7,578 nucleotides of DNA from Pseudomonadota bacterium (GTDB taxonomy: Bacteria; Pseudomonadota; Alphaproteobacteria; Ferrovibrionales; Ferrovibrionaceae), in the NCBI GenBank assembly GCA_023434425.1, contig JAEYSS010000238.1:1-7578 (forward strand). Direction: 5' to 3'. Made by a program: the position numbers and the translations under genes. The stretch's first letter is position 1. Every line of letters begins with the position of its first letter. Below the pieces are notes generated by a model that ran no database searches, was not told the DNA's origin, and saw only the letters and a program-made list of their open reading frames with translations. This document shows positions 1-5,995 of this stretch, piece after piece.

Positions 1-182
1 ATCACGAGGCCAAGTTCGGTATAGCTGACCGCGAAGTCTTCTTTCAGGAACGGAAACAGCGGCGGCAGCACCAGCTGGAAGAAATGGCTGCAGCCATGCG
101 CGACGCCGATCAGCGCCATCACCTTGATGTCACGGTTCGGAACGGAAGAGGGGTTGCCGGCGGGAAGGGCGAAATCAGTCAT
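1..182 (-). CDS. MFS transporter, N-terminal fragment (runs off the window)
   Basis: The reverse strand from ATG at 182-180 reads open to the window edge (60 codons). The N-terminus is MTDFALPAGNPSSVPNRDIK, followed by a hydrophobic segment with VAHGCSHFFQ and then LPPLFPFLKEDFAVSYTELG. A short polar N-terminus, a first membrane helix with a His- and Phe-rich face, then a 'P-x-L-xxxF-x-vSYtelGl' loop into helix 2 is the usual opening of a major facilitator superfamily permease. A weak AGG lies 7 bases upstream of the ATG. The substrate cannot be told from 60 residues. It is transcribed in the same direction as the binding-protein gene upstream, but a strong terminator separates them, so it probably has its own promoter. 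The MFS call is fairly firm; membership of the same pathway is not supported. Confidence 0.75.
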   Translation of the reverse strand, partial: MTDFALPAGNPSSVPNRDIKVMALIGVAHGCSHFFQLVLPPLFPFLKEDFAVSYTELGLV

Positions 183-297
183 GGTAGCCTGCGAGACGAA
201 CGGGAGGCGGCTCCGGCTGTATCGCCGGTTGGGCCAAGCCTAGCAGAGAATGCCGGGTGGGCCAGTAAAAACGCCTGCTACGGGATATCCGCCGCAT

Positions 298-326
298 AAA
301 AAAAGCGCGGAGCCGAAGCTCCGCGC
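298..326 (-). terminator. Rho-independent terminator of the substrate-binding protein gene, UUCG tetraloop
   Basis: Read on the minus strand, a perfect 9-bp GC-rich stem (GCGCGGAGC / GCTCCGCGC; plus strand 305-313 and 318-326) closes on TTCG, giving the extra-stable C(UUCG)G loop. Seven T residues follow (plus-strand A-run 298-304). It starts 28 bases past the stop codon of the binding-protein gene, which is the expected place. On the plus strand the stem is preceded by As and has no T-tract after it, so it works in one direction only. Confidence 0.93.
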
Positions 327-354
327 CAGTGCAGCTCCACATGGGAGCCGCGCC

Positions 355-1353
355 TCATTTCTTCATCTTCACAGTCTTGTCCAGGAAGTCGTTGGTATAG
401 ACCTTGGCAATGTCGAAATCCTTCTCCATGCCGAAATAGGTCTTCACCATGTCGTAGTCATTCTGCAGGCGCTTGGCATCGAAGGCGCCGAGCGCAACGC
501 CGGTGGTGGTCGGGTCGGTCATCAGTTCCTTGATGCGGTTCCACTGGTCGCGCTGGTTGGCTTCATCCAGGCCGCTGACGCCGGTCATCAGCGCCTTCAG
601 GCAGGGGCTGACATCGGCGACGCAGGCAGCAAAGGCCTTCTGCGACACCGACACGAACTTGGACACCTTGTCCTTGTTCTTGCCGAGATACTCGCCGTTC
701 ACGATGATCGAGTTGCCATAGAGGTTCAGGCCGATGTCGCGCCAGGCCAGGAAGCCCAGATCGGCGCCGAACTCGCGCACCTTCAGGTCATGCTCGTTGT
801 AGAAATCGCTGGTGATATCGATCGCCTTGGCCTTCAGCGAGGCGACCTTGGCCTGTGGGGTGATGTTGACGAAGGTCACGCTGTCGGTGCCGATGCCGAC
901 CTGCTTGGCAAAGGCCGGCCACATCACGCGCGAGGCATCGCCCGGCGGATTGCCCAGCTTCTTGCCGGGGAAATCCTTCGCCCCGGTGATCCCCGAGCTC
1001 TTGAGCCAGTAGAAGCCCTGCGGCGAGTTGGCATAGACGGTCATCACCGCCACCAGATCGGCGCCCTTGCTCTTGGCGACCAGGGCGGTGGCCATGTCGG
1101 CAATCGCGAATTCGGTGTTGGCCGCGCCCACGCGCTGGGCCGAGACGCCCGAACCCTTGCCGCTCTCGATATTGACGTCCAGACCGGCCTGCTCGTACCA
1201 GCCCTGCGCCTTGGCGTAGTAGTAGGGGGAGTGGTCGGCGGTCGGCACCCAGTTCAGCAGCAGGTTGACCTTGTCCTTGGCCTGGGCGAAGGCGCCGCTG
1301 GCCGGCAGCAGGGCCGTCGCTACCGCGATGGCAAGAAGTCGACGTGATGTCAT
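355..1353 (-). CDS. ABC transporter periplasmic substrate-binding protein, NMT1/THI5-like
   Basis: This is the periplasmic solute receptor that delivers ligand to the permease/ATPase pair encoded at 2253-3050 and 5992-6777. The protein is 332 aa, typical for the NMT1/THI5/SsuA group. Residues 1-23 are a Sec signal peptide: TSRR basic end, a hydrophobic core LLAIAVATALL, and an AFA|QA cleavage site. There is no lipobox Cys. The mature N-terminus contains the family hallmark LLLNWVPTADHSPYYYAKAQGWYEQAGLDV (shown in parts: NWVPTADHSP at about 34-43, AKAQGWYEQAGLDV at about 47-60), followed by EFAIADMATALVAKSKGADL, the usual 'G.ad.a..ll.a...G..' segment. Two Cys (C244, C251) may form a disulfide. 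The ATG at 1353 is preferred over an upstream in-frame ATG at 1404 because it has AGGGGA 5 bases upstream and puts the signal peptide at the N-terminus. The ThiY-type CCCFC motif is absent, so thiamine-pyrimidine uptake should not be assumed. The ligand is unknown. Confidence 0.92.
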   Translation of the reverse strand: MTSRRLLAIAVATALLPASGAFAQAKDKVNLLLNWVPTADHSPYYYAKAQGWYEQAGLDVNIESGKGSGVSAQRVGAANTEFAIADMATALVAKSKGADLVAVMTVYANSPQGFYWLKSSGITGAKDFPGKKLGNPPGDASRVMWPAFAKQVGIGTDSVTFVNITPQAKVASLKAKAIDITSDFYNEHDLKVREFGADLGFLAWRDIGLNLYGNSIIVNGEYLGKNKDKVSKFVSVSQKAFAACVADVSPCLKALMTGVSGLDEANQRDQWNRIKELMTDPTTTGVALGAFDAKRLQNDYDMVKTYFGMEKDFDIAKVYTNDFLDKTVKMKK

Positions 1354-1358
1354 GATGG

Positions 1359-1364
1359 TCCCCT
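1359..1364 (-). promoter_or_regulatory. Ribosome binding site deciding the binding-protein start
   Basis: The minus strand reads AGGGGA, then 5 bases, then ATG (1353-1351). No comparable site precedes the upstream in-frame ATG at 1404, so translation should begin at 1353, directly at the signal peptide. Confidence 0.75.
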
Positions 1365-1408
1365 GTGAAGCGTGATTCGCGCCCGGCCCCCGCCGGGTGA
1401 TCAAAGAA

Positions 1409-1438
1409 ACTCTAGCCAGCCGGCCCCAAGCCGGTCAA
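1409..1438 (-). promoter_or_regulatory. Predicted sigma70-type promoter for the substrate-binding protein gene
   Basis: On the minus strand, TTGACC (plus 1433-1438, 5/6 to the -35 consensus) is followed after 18 bases by TAGAGT (plus 1409-1414, 4/6 to the -10). This predicts a transcript start near 1402 and a leader of about 50 bases. The leader contains a perfect 6-4-6 GC hairpin at 1382-1397. The operator at 1445-1462 lies just upstream of the -35, centred near -52. The assignment is by motif only. Confidence 0.45.
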
Positions 1439-1442
1439 TAAT
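1413..1442 (+). promoter_or_regulatory. Possible tetR promoter, back-to-back with the divergent one
   Basis: TAGCCA (1413-1418, 4/6 to -35) and AATAAT (1437-1442, 5/6 to -10) are spaced by 18 bases. A start near 1449 would fall inside the inverted repeat at 1445-1462, the classic autorepression layout for a TetR regulator. The -10 overlaps the -35 of the opposite promoter, so the two promoters may compete. Weak motif evidence. Confidence 0.35.
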
Positions 1443-1444
1443 TA

Positions 1445-1462
1445 ATCAACCAGTTGGATGAT
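1445..1462. promoter_or_regulatory. Candidate TetR-family operator, site 1
   Basis: ATCAACC-AGTT-GGATGAT is an imperfect 7-4-7 inverted repeat; the right half matches the complement of the left at 6 of 7 positions. It shares spacing and half-site sequence with site 2 (2186-2205). It lies between the divergent binding-protein and tetR genes and ends 5 bases before the tetR ATG, so binding would block tetR transcription or initiation and sit next to the -35 of the binding-protein promoter. Confidence 0.7.
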
Positions 1463-1467
1463 AAGAG

Positions 1468-2139
1468 ATGGGTATGGCAGTCCCTGCTGCAGATCGAGCC
1501 CCCGCCCGCGAGGAGGGCGATGGCCGTCGCCGCGACCCGGTGGCGACGAAGGCTTCGCTGTTGCGCGCGGCAGTAGCGGAGTTTGCCGGCAAGGGCCTGG
1601 CCGGCGCCCGTATCGACGAGATCGCGCAGCGCGCCGGGGTCAACAAGCAGCTCGTCTACCACTACTTCGGCAGCAAGGATGACATCTATGCCGCCGCGCT
1701 GGAGACGGTCTATGCCGAAATCCGCGCGCGCGAACGCGAACTGCATCTGGGCGATCTGTCGCCCGTAGCCGCGATGGAGCGGCTCATTGGCTTTTCCTTC
1801 GATTATCTGGCCGAGCATCCGGAATTCATCGCGCTGCTGAATGACGAGAACCGCCAGGAAGGCCGCCATATCCGCGGCTCGTCGCGGCTGGAGGAAATGC
1901 ACTCGCCGCTGGTCAGCCTGATGCAGGAGACCATCGCGCGTGGCGCGAAGGACGGTGTATTCCGCGCCGATCTCGATCCGGTGCAACTCTATATTTCGAT
2001 TGCCGGCCTGTCGTATTTCTTCTTCTCGAACAACCGCACGCTGTCCGCCATTTTCGGCCGCGCGCTGGACAAGCCCAAGGCCGTGGCCGAGCGCCGCCGC
2101 CATATCATCGCTTTTGCCATGGGCGCTCTGCGCCCTTGA
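1468..2139 (+). CDS. TetR/AcrR-family transcriptional regulator, probable local repressor
   Basis: This ligand-responsive DNA-binding protein has 223 aa, a normal length. After a charged tail (1-24), the TetR_N domain spans about 25-75: ATKASLLRAAVAEFAGKGL, then the helix-turn-helix ARIDEIAQRAGVNKQLVYHYFGSKDDIY (about 47-74) with the family signature Y-H-Y-F-G-S-K. The remaining 150 residues are helical and form the ligand/dimer domain. Overall the layout resembles RutR-type regulators, but no specific ligand can be assigned. An in-frame TAA at 1462-1464 limits the start to ATG 1468 or ATG 1474. The second has better spacing from the weak AAGAG at 1463-1467, so the true protein may lack the first two residues. 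The gene lies between the binding-protein gene (divergent) and the permease operon (same direction, 113 bases downstream). Matching inverted repeats sit on both sides of it, which argues that it regulates itself, the receptor and the operon. Confidence 0.93.
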   Translation: MGMAVPAADRAPAREEGDGRRRDPVATKASLLRAAVAEFAGKGLAGARIDEIAQRAGVNKQLVYHYFGSKDDIYAAALETVYAEIRARERELHLGDLSPVAAMERLIGFSFDYLAEHPEFIALLNDENRQEGRHIRGSSRLEEMHSPLVSLMQETIARGAKDGVFRADLDPVQLYISIAGLSYFFFSNNRTLSAIFGRALDKPKAVAERRRHIIAFAMGALRP

Positions 2140-2185
2140 GGCGCGGGGTGGGGCCCTCCGCCCCTAAGTTGCCGGCCCAGCTTCC

Positions 2186-2205
2186 AATCAACTGGTTGGT
2201 TGATT
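2186..2205. promoter_or_regulatory. Candidate TetR-family operator, site 2
   Basis: AATCAACTGGTTGGTTGATT is a 20-base inverted repeat (8-4-8, 7 of 8 positions complementary). Its half-site ATCAACY and 4-base spacer match site 1 at 1445-1462. It overlaps the predicted -35 of the permease operon promoter, so occupancy should exclude RNA polymerase. Confidence 0.75.
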
Positions 2206-2228
2206 AACCCGAAACAGCCTGCTAGGCT
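2200..2228 (+). promoter_or_regulatory. Predicted promoter of the permease-SDR-GNAT-aldolase-ATPase operon
   Basis: TTGATT (2200-2205) and TAGGCT (2223-2228) are separated by 17 bases. The -35 lies within operator site 2. The -10 lies in a second perfect inverted repeat, CAGCCT-GCT-AGGCTG (2215-2229). A start near 2235 would give a leader of about 18 bases ending in the strong ribosome site at 2238-2243. The -10 match is poor (3/6), so a regulated or activator-assisted promoter is possible. Confidence 0.45.
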
Positions 2229-2237
2229 GCCCGCAGC

Positions 2238-2243
2238 AGGAGG
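2238..2243 (+). promoter_or_regulatory. Ribosome binding site deciding the permease start
   Basis: AGGAGG lies 9 bases before ATG 2253 but only 3 bases before the upstream in-frame GTG at 2247. The ATG is therefore the likely start. Confidence 0.75.
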
Positions 2244-2252
2244 GGAGTGCAG

Positions 2253-3050
2253 ATGGCCGCAGCCGAACCGGACACGCCGCAGGACAAGCCGAAAGGCCCT
2301 TATCTGCGCTGGCTGACCATCCTGGCGATCCATGTCGCTGCCATCATCCTGTGGGAAATCGCCGTCCGCGCCACCAAGCTGCCGGCGTTTATCCTGCCGG
2401 CACCCAGCGCGATCTTCGCCACACTCTCCAAGACCAATTATGCCTGGGCGAACAACACCTGGGTCACGGCGCAGGAAATCTACGGCGGCTATCTGCTGTC
2501 GGTTGCCACCGGCGTCGCGCTGGCGCTGATGTTCACCTGGTCGCGGGTACTTACGCTGCTGGTCTTCCCGTTGTTCATCACGCTGAACATGATCCCCAAG
2601 GTCGCACTCGGCCCGCTGATCATCGTCTGGTTCTCGTATGGCATCGGCACCAACATCCTGATCACCCTGTCGCTCTGCTTCTTCCCGATCCTGCTCACCA
2701 CGGTGCGCGGCCTGAAGGAAGTCGAGCCTGACCTGCTCGATCTGGTGAAGTCGCTGAAAGGCTCGCCGTGGCAGACCTTCATCTACATTCAGCTGCCGGG
2801 GTCGCTGCCGTATCTGTTCTCCGGCATGAAGGTGGCGGCCATTCTGGCTGTCGCCGGCGCCGTGGTCGGCGAGTTCATCTCATCCGATAAAGGTCTCGGC
2901 TACCTGATGATCCAGGTGCAGGCCGCGCTGGATACGCCGGCCATGTTCATGGCGGTCATTCTCATCACCCTGCTTGGTATCGCGCTGTATCTGCTGGTGC
3001 TGCTGCTGGAACATCTGCTGGTTCGCAAGGATGCGAGGATTTCGTCATGA
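2253..3050 (+). CDS. ABC transporter permease, SsuC/TauC/ThiX-like
   Basis: This inner-membrane channel subunit of the importer is 265 aa, typical of the family, and probably works as a homodimer with the ATPase encoded at 5992-6777. A short cytosolic tail precedes helix 1 (about 19-39). Next comes FILPAPSAIFATL (about 46-58), the loop found after TM1 in SsuC/TauC permeases. Further helices lie at about 76-96, 98-118, 120-148, 190-210 and 230-254. The cytosolic coupling (EAA) loop is at about 160-192, with KSLKGSPWQTFIYIQLP followed by GSLPYLFSGM, which carries the conserved G and LP positions. MIPKVALGPLIIVWFSYGIG (about 113-132) is also characteristic of this group. Its TGA overlaps the next ATG (ATGA at 3047-3050), suggesting translational coupling. 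The only matching substrate-binding gene in view is the divergent one at 355-1353. Confidence 0.93.
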   Translation: MAAAEPDTPQDKPKGPYLRWLTILAIHVAAIILWEIAVRATKLPAFILPAPSAIFATLSKTNYAWANNTWVTAQEIYGGYLLSVATGVALALMFTWSRVLTLLVFPLFITLNMIPKVALGPLIIVWFSYGIGTNILITLSLCFFPILLTTVRGLKEVEPDLLDLVKSLKGSPWQTFIYIQLPGSLPYLFSGMKVAAILAVAGAVVGEFISSDKGLGYLMIQVQAALDTPAMFMAVILITLLGIALYLLVLLLEHLLVRKDARISS

Positions 3051-4111
3051 CCAAGCACGACATGAAAAAAGACCTCTGGCTCGACGACTCTGCGCTGCCC
3101 GCCGGTTTCGCCGATGAGGCCGCGCTGGAAGAATTCATGACCCGGCCGAGCCGCGCGCTGGCGGCCGATCTGGAAGTGACCGACGGCGATATCATGATCC
3201 TCGGCGTCGGCGGCAAGATGGGCCCGACCCTGGCGCGCCTGGCCAAACGCGCCGCACCGAACAAGCGCGTGATCGGCGTGGCGCGTTTCAGCGAGAAGGG
3301 CCTGAAGGAAGGCCTGGAAAGCCATGGCGTCGAGACTATCGCGGCCGACCTGATGGACCGCGCCGCCGTCGACAAGCTACCGCGCGCAAAGAACGTGATT
3401 TTCATGGCGGGCCGCAAGTTCGGCGCCAGCGGCAACCAGGCGCTGACCTGGGCGATGAATGCCCATGTGCCGGCGCTGGTGGCGGAAAGCTTCAGGGATT
3501 CGCGCATCGTCGCCTTCTCGACCGGCTGCGTCTACCCCTTCGTGCCGGTGTCCAGTCAGGGTTCCACGGAAGAAATGCCGCCCAATCCGCCAGGCGAATA
3601 TGCGATGTCCTGCATCGGCCGCGAGCGCATGTTCGAGCATTTCTCGCAGGTTCACAAAACGCCGGGCCGGCTGTTCCGCCTGAACTACGCGATCGATCTG
3701 CGCTATGGCGTGCTGCATGACGTGGCAGCTTCCGTGATGCGCGGTGAGCCGGTCGATGTCACCATGGGCCATGTCAACGTGATCTGGCAGGGCGATGCCA
3801 ATGCGCAGGCCTTGCGTAGCCTGAAGGCCGCCACCGTGCCGACCTCGCCGTTGAACGTGACGGGTCCGGAGACCATCGCCGTACGCTGGCTGGCGGAAAG
3901 CTTCGCCAGGCGCTTCGGCAAGAAGGCGGTTGTCACCGGTGAGGAAGCGCCGACCGCCTGGCTCAACAACGCCGCCGAGGCTGCGCGGCTGTTCGGCTAT
4001 CCGCGCATTTCGCTGGCCAGCATGATGGACTGGGTGGCCGACTGGGTGTCGCGCAGCGGTCGCAGCCTGGGTAAGCCGACTCATTTCGAGGTGCGCGATG
4101 GCACCTATTAA
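3047..4111 (+). CDS. NAD(P)-binding extended-SDR protein (epimerase/dehydratase-like) with altered catalytic Lys
   Basis: The protein is 354 aa, within the extended short-chain dehydrogenase range. About 45 residues precede the Rossmann fold. DIMILGVGGKMGP (48-60) is the glycine-rich dinucleotide loop, and VIGVARFS (75-82) is the second strand. IAADLMD (98-104) is the conserved Asp loop that contacts adenine. NVIFMAGRKFG (116-126) is strand 4. FSTGCVY (157-163) matches the usual catalytic Ser/Thr strand. YAMSCIGRE (185-193) aligns with YxxSKxxxE, but the active-site Lys is Cys189. Redox or epimerase chemistry may therefore be altered or lost. The C-terminal half (about 208-354) is the substrate lobe, with VNVIWQGDANAQALRSL and LNVTGPE. 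The ATG overlaps the permease stop and has GAGGAT about 7 bases upstream. Likely role: modification of the imported compound. The specific reaction is unknown. Confidence 0.85.
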   Translation: MTKHDMKKDLWLDDSALPAGFADEAALEEFMTRPSRALAADLEVTDGDIMILGVGGKMGPTLARLAKRAAPNKRVIGVARFSEKGLKEGLESHGVETIAADLMDRAAVDKLPRAKNVIFMAGRKFGASGNQALTWAMNAHVPALVAESFRDSRIVAFSTGCVYPFVPVSSQGSTEEMPPNPPGEYAMSCIGRERMFEHFSQVHKTPGRLFRLNYAIDLRYGVLHDVAASVMRGEPVDVTMGHVNVIWQGDANAQALRSLKAATVPTSPLNVTGPETIAVRWLAESFARRFGKKAVVTGEEAPTAWLNNAAEAARLFGYPRISLASMMDWVADWVSRSGRSLGKPTHFEVRDGTY

Positions 4112-4913
4112 GGCGTTCGACATCGATCGTCTTGATAGCGCCGGTCTTCCGGGGGCGCTGGCGCTGTCGGCCGAGGCCGGCTGGAACCAGAGCGCGGATG
4201 ACTGGCGCGTTTTTCTCGAACAGGGCCAGATCTTCACCATTCGCGATGACGGCCGCATCGTCGCGACCGCTGCCATCCTGCCATACGGCGATTTTGCCTG
4301 GATCAGCATGGTGCTGGTTACGGCCAGTCATCGCCAGCGCGGGTTGGGCACGCTGCTGCTGCGGCACTGCATTGCCGAATTACAGGGCATGGGCTGCACG
4401 CCCTATCTCGATGCGACGCCTGCCGGAGAGCAGATTTATCTGCCGCTGGGCTTCCAGCCGGTGATGGACATTACCCGCTGGCAGGGCCGCGGCGCGGAAC
4501 TGACAGTGCCGGCGTCGCGCGCCGAACTGGATGCCTGCCTGGTGCGCGACACGATGGCCTTCGGAGCTCGCCGCGAGCCGCTGCTGCGCGCATTCCTGAG
4601 CGGCGTGCCGGAACTGGCGATCCGCAGCAACAACGGCTTCGTCGCGGCCCGCAGCGGGCGGCTCGCGATCCAGATCGGACCGCTCGATGCCGACAGCGAA
4701 GCCGATGCACTGGCGCTGCTGCGTACGGCGCTGGATCGCGTGACCGGCCCGGTGTTTCTCGATGTGCCCAATCGCTGGACTGCGCTCAGCGACGAGCTGA
4801 AATCGCGCGGCTTCACGGTGCAGCGCAGCTTCCGCCGCATGGCGCTCAACACGTCGGTTTGCAATGGCGACCCCGGCCAGAGTTTCGTGCTGGCCGGGCC
4901 TGAATTCGGTTAG
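4098..4913 (+). CDS. GNAT-family N-acetyltransferase with C-terminal YitH-like domain
   Basis: This predicted acetyl-CoA-dependent acyltransferase is 271 aa, well over the roughly 150 aa of a single GNAT domain. The N-terminal half (about 1-130) is a full GNAT fold. FTIRDDGRIVATAAILPYG (46-64) gives the central strands. ISMVLVTASHRQRGLGTLLL (69-88) contains the acetyl-CoA pyrophosphate loop RQRGLG (79-84). ATPAGEQIYLPLGFQPV (106-122) is the typical 'a...g..lYeklGF' ending. The second half (about 135-265), with LAIQIGPLDADSEADALALL and VFLDVPNRW, resembles the Acetyltransf_18/YitH-type C-terminal domain found in two-part GNATs. The ATG lies 14 bases inside the SDR gene, with GAGGTG just upstream, so the two are translationally linked. 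Its position within the transport operon suggests a small-molecule rather than a protein substrate. The substrate is unknown. Confidence 0.88.
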   Translation: MAPIKAFDIDRLDSAGLPGALALSAEAGWNQSADDWRVFLEQGQIFTIRDDGRIVATAAILPYGDFAWISMVLVTASHRQRGLGTLLLRHCIAELQGMGCTPYLDATPAGEQIYLPLGFQPVMDITRWQGRGAELTVPASRAELDACLVRDTMAFGARREPLLRAFLSGVPELAIRSNNGFVAARSGRLAIQIGPLDADSEADALALLRTALDRVTGPVFLDVPNRWTALSDELKSRGFTVQRSFRRMALNTSVCNGDPGQSFVLAGPEFG

Positions 4914-4933
4914 AGAGAGCAGGGAACAGGATC

Positions 4934-5995
4934 ATGGGGCTGCATCATTCCAAACTGCCGACTGACGTTCTGGCCAGTCTGCGCAAAGGCGTGGCGATCC
5001 CCGCGCATCCGCTGGCGCTGGATGCCAACCGCAAGTTCGACCGCAAACGCCAGCGCGCGCTCAGCCGCTACTATATCGATGCCGGTTCGGGCGGGCTTGC
5101 CGTCGGGGTGCATACCACGCAGTTCGCCATCCGCGATGTCGGTCTTTACGAGCCGGTGCTGTCGGCGGCGATGGAAGACGCCAAAGCCTGGACCGACCGT
5201 CCGCTGGTCATGGTCGGCGGCCTGGCCGGCAAGACCGCGCAGGCCGTGAAAGAGGCGCAGACCGCGGTGAAGCTCGGCTATCATGCCGGCCTGCTCAGCC
5301 TCGCCGCGATGAAAGATGCCGGCGTCGATGCCATCATCGCGCATTGCGAAGCGGTGGCCGCCGAAATCCCGCTGGTCGGCTTCTATCTGCAGCCTGCCGT
5401 GGGCGGCGTGGTGCTGGATGCAGACTTCTGGCGGCGGTTTGCCAGCATCGACAACGTGATCGCCATCAAGGTGGCGCCGTTCCATCGCTACCGCACGCTG
5501 GATGTGATGCGTGGCGTGGCGGCGGCGCGCGCCGAGACGCGCATCTCGCTCTACACCGGCAACGACGATCATATCGTACTCGACCTCACCATTCCCTTCA
5601 CGGTGAAGCGCGACGACGAGACGGTCAACCTGCGTTTCGTCGGCGGTCTGCTCGGCCACTGGTCGGTCTGGACCCAGCAGGCAGTGAAACTGCTGGAAAA
5701 GGCCCATGCCGCCGTCGCCGCCGGCAGCGTCTCGCCGGAGCTGCTCGGGCTGGATGCGCGCGTCACCGATTGCAACGCCGCCTTCTTCGATGTCGCCAAC
5801 AATTTCCACGGCTGCATCGCCGGCTGCCACGAAATCCTGCGCCGTCAGGGCCTGCTGGAAGGCATCTGGTGCCTCGACCCGCATGAAGGCCTCAGCCCGG
5901 GCCAGGCCGAGCTGCTGGACCGCGTCAGCCGCGAACATGCCGACCTGTCGGACGACGCCTTCGTGAAGGCCAATCTGGACCGGTGGCTGTCATGA
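4934..5995 (+). CDS. Dihydrodipicolinate synthase/N-acetylneuraminate lyase superfamily protein (class I aldolase or lyase)
   Basis: This is a TIM-barrel, Schiff-base-forming aldolase-type enzyme. At 353 aa it is about 55 residues longer than canonical DHDPS (about 292). Visible elements in order: IPAHPLALDANRKFD (22-36, strand 1 and the start-of-domain pattern); GSGGLAVGVHTTQF (51-64) with the TT pair that binds the substrate keto acid; PLVMVGGLAGKTAQAVKEA (90-108); PLVGFYLQPAVGGVVL (146-161) with catalytic Tyr151; NVIAIKVAPF (174-183) with Schiff-base Lys179. The position equivalent to the DHDPS Arg five residues after Tyr is Val156, and YLQPAVGG mirrors the YNIPALSG of N-acetylneuraminate lyase. 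Lysine biosynthesis (dapA) is therefore unlikely; cleavage or formation of a keto-acid adduct is more plausible. AGGGAA lies 7 bases before the ATG. Its TGA overlaps the ATG of the ATPase gene. The substrate is unknown. Confidence 0.88.
   Translation: MGLHHSKLPTDVLASLRKGVAIPAHPLALDANRKFDRKRQRALSRYYIDAGSGGLAVGVHTTQFAIRDVGLYEPVLSAAMEDAKAWTDRPLVMVGGLAGKTAQAVKEAQTAVKLGYHAGLLSLAAMKDAGVDAIIAHCEAVAAEIPLVGFYLQPAVGGVVLDADFWRRFASIDNVIAIKVAPFHRYRTLDVMRGVAAARAETRISLYTGNDDHIVLDLTIPFTVKRDDETVNLRFVGGLLGHWSVWTQQAVKLLEKAHAAVAAGSVSPELLGLDARVTDCNAAFFDVANNFHGCIAGCHEILRRQGLLEGIWCLDPHEGLSPGQAELLDRVSREHADLSDDAFVKANLDRWLS

Noticed and set aside
250..1347. Long plus-strand open frame of 365 codons
   Set aside because: It lies antisense to the binding-protein gene, which has a signal peptide, ribosome site, terminator and family motifs. 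The translation is low-complexity, rich in Gly, Val, His and Ala, which is typical of a shadow frame in GC-rich DNA.
1354..1408. Possible TPP or other riboswitch in the receptor leader, given the THI5-like receptor
   Set aside because: No thi-box core (CTGAGA, ACCTGATC) is present and the leader is only about 50 bases. It holds one 6-4-6 GC hairpin (1382-1397) that alone does not indicate a riboswitch.
1420..1434. CCGGC-CCCAA-GCCGG inverted repeat between the -35 and -10 of the receptor promoter
   Set aside because: Short GC palindromes of this size are common at this base composition, and it does not match the operator half-site.
1435..2103. Minus-strand frame of 222 codons opposite tetR, which would run into the divergent control region
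   Set aside because: The plus strand encodes a clear TetR helix-turn-helix. The minus-strand translation is Arg/Ala/Gly-rich with no recognisable domain.
2140..2170. Possible intrinsic terminator after tetR (GGGG/CCCC-rich segment)
   Set aside because: The stem is irregular and no T-tract follows, so termination between tetR and the operon cannot be claimed and read-through remains possible.
4910..5938. Long minus-strand open frame of 342 codons
   Set aside because: It is antisense to the DHDPS/NAL-like gene, whose catalytic residues are recognisable. The shadow frame shows no known motif.
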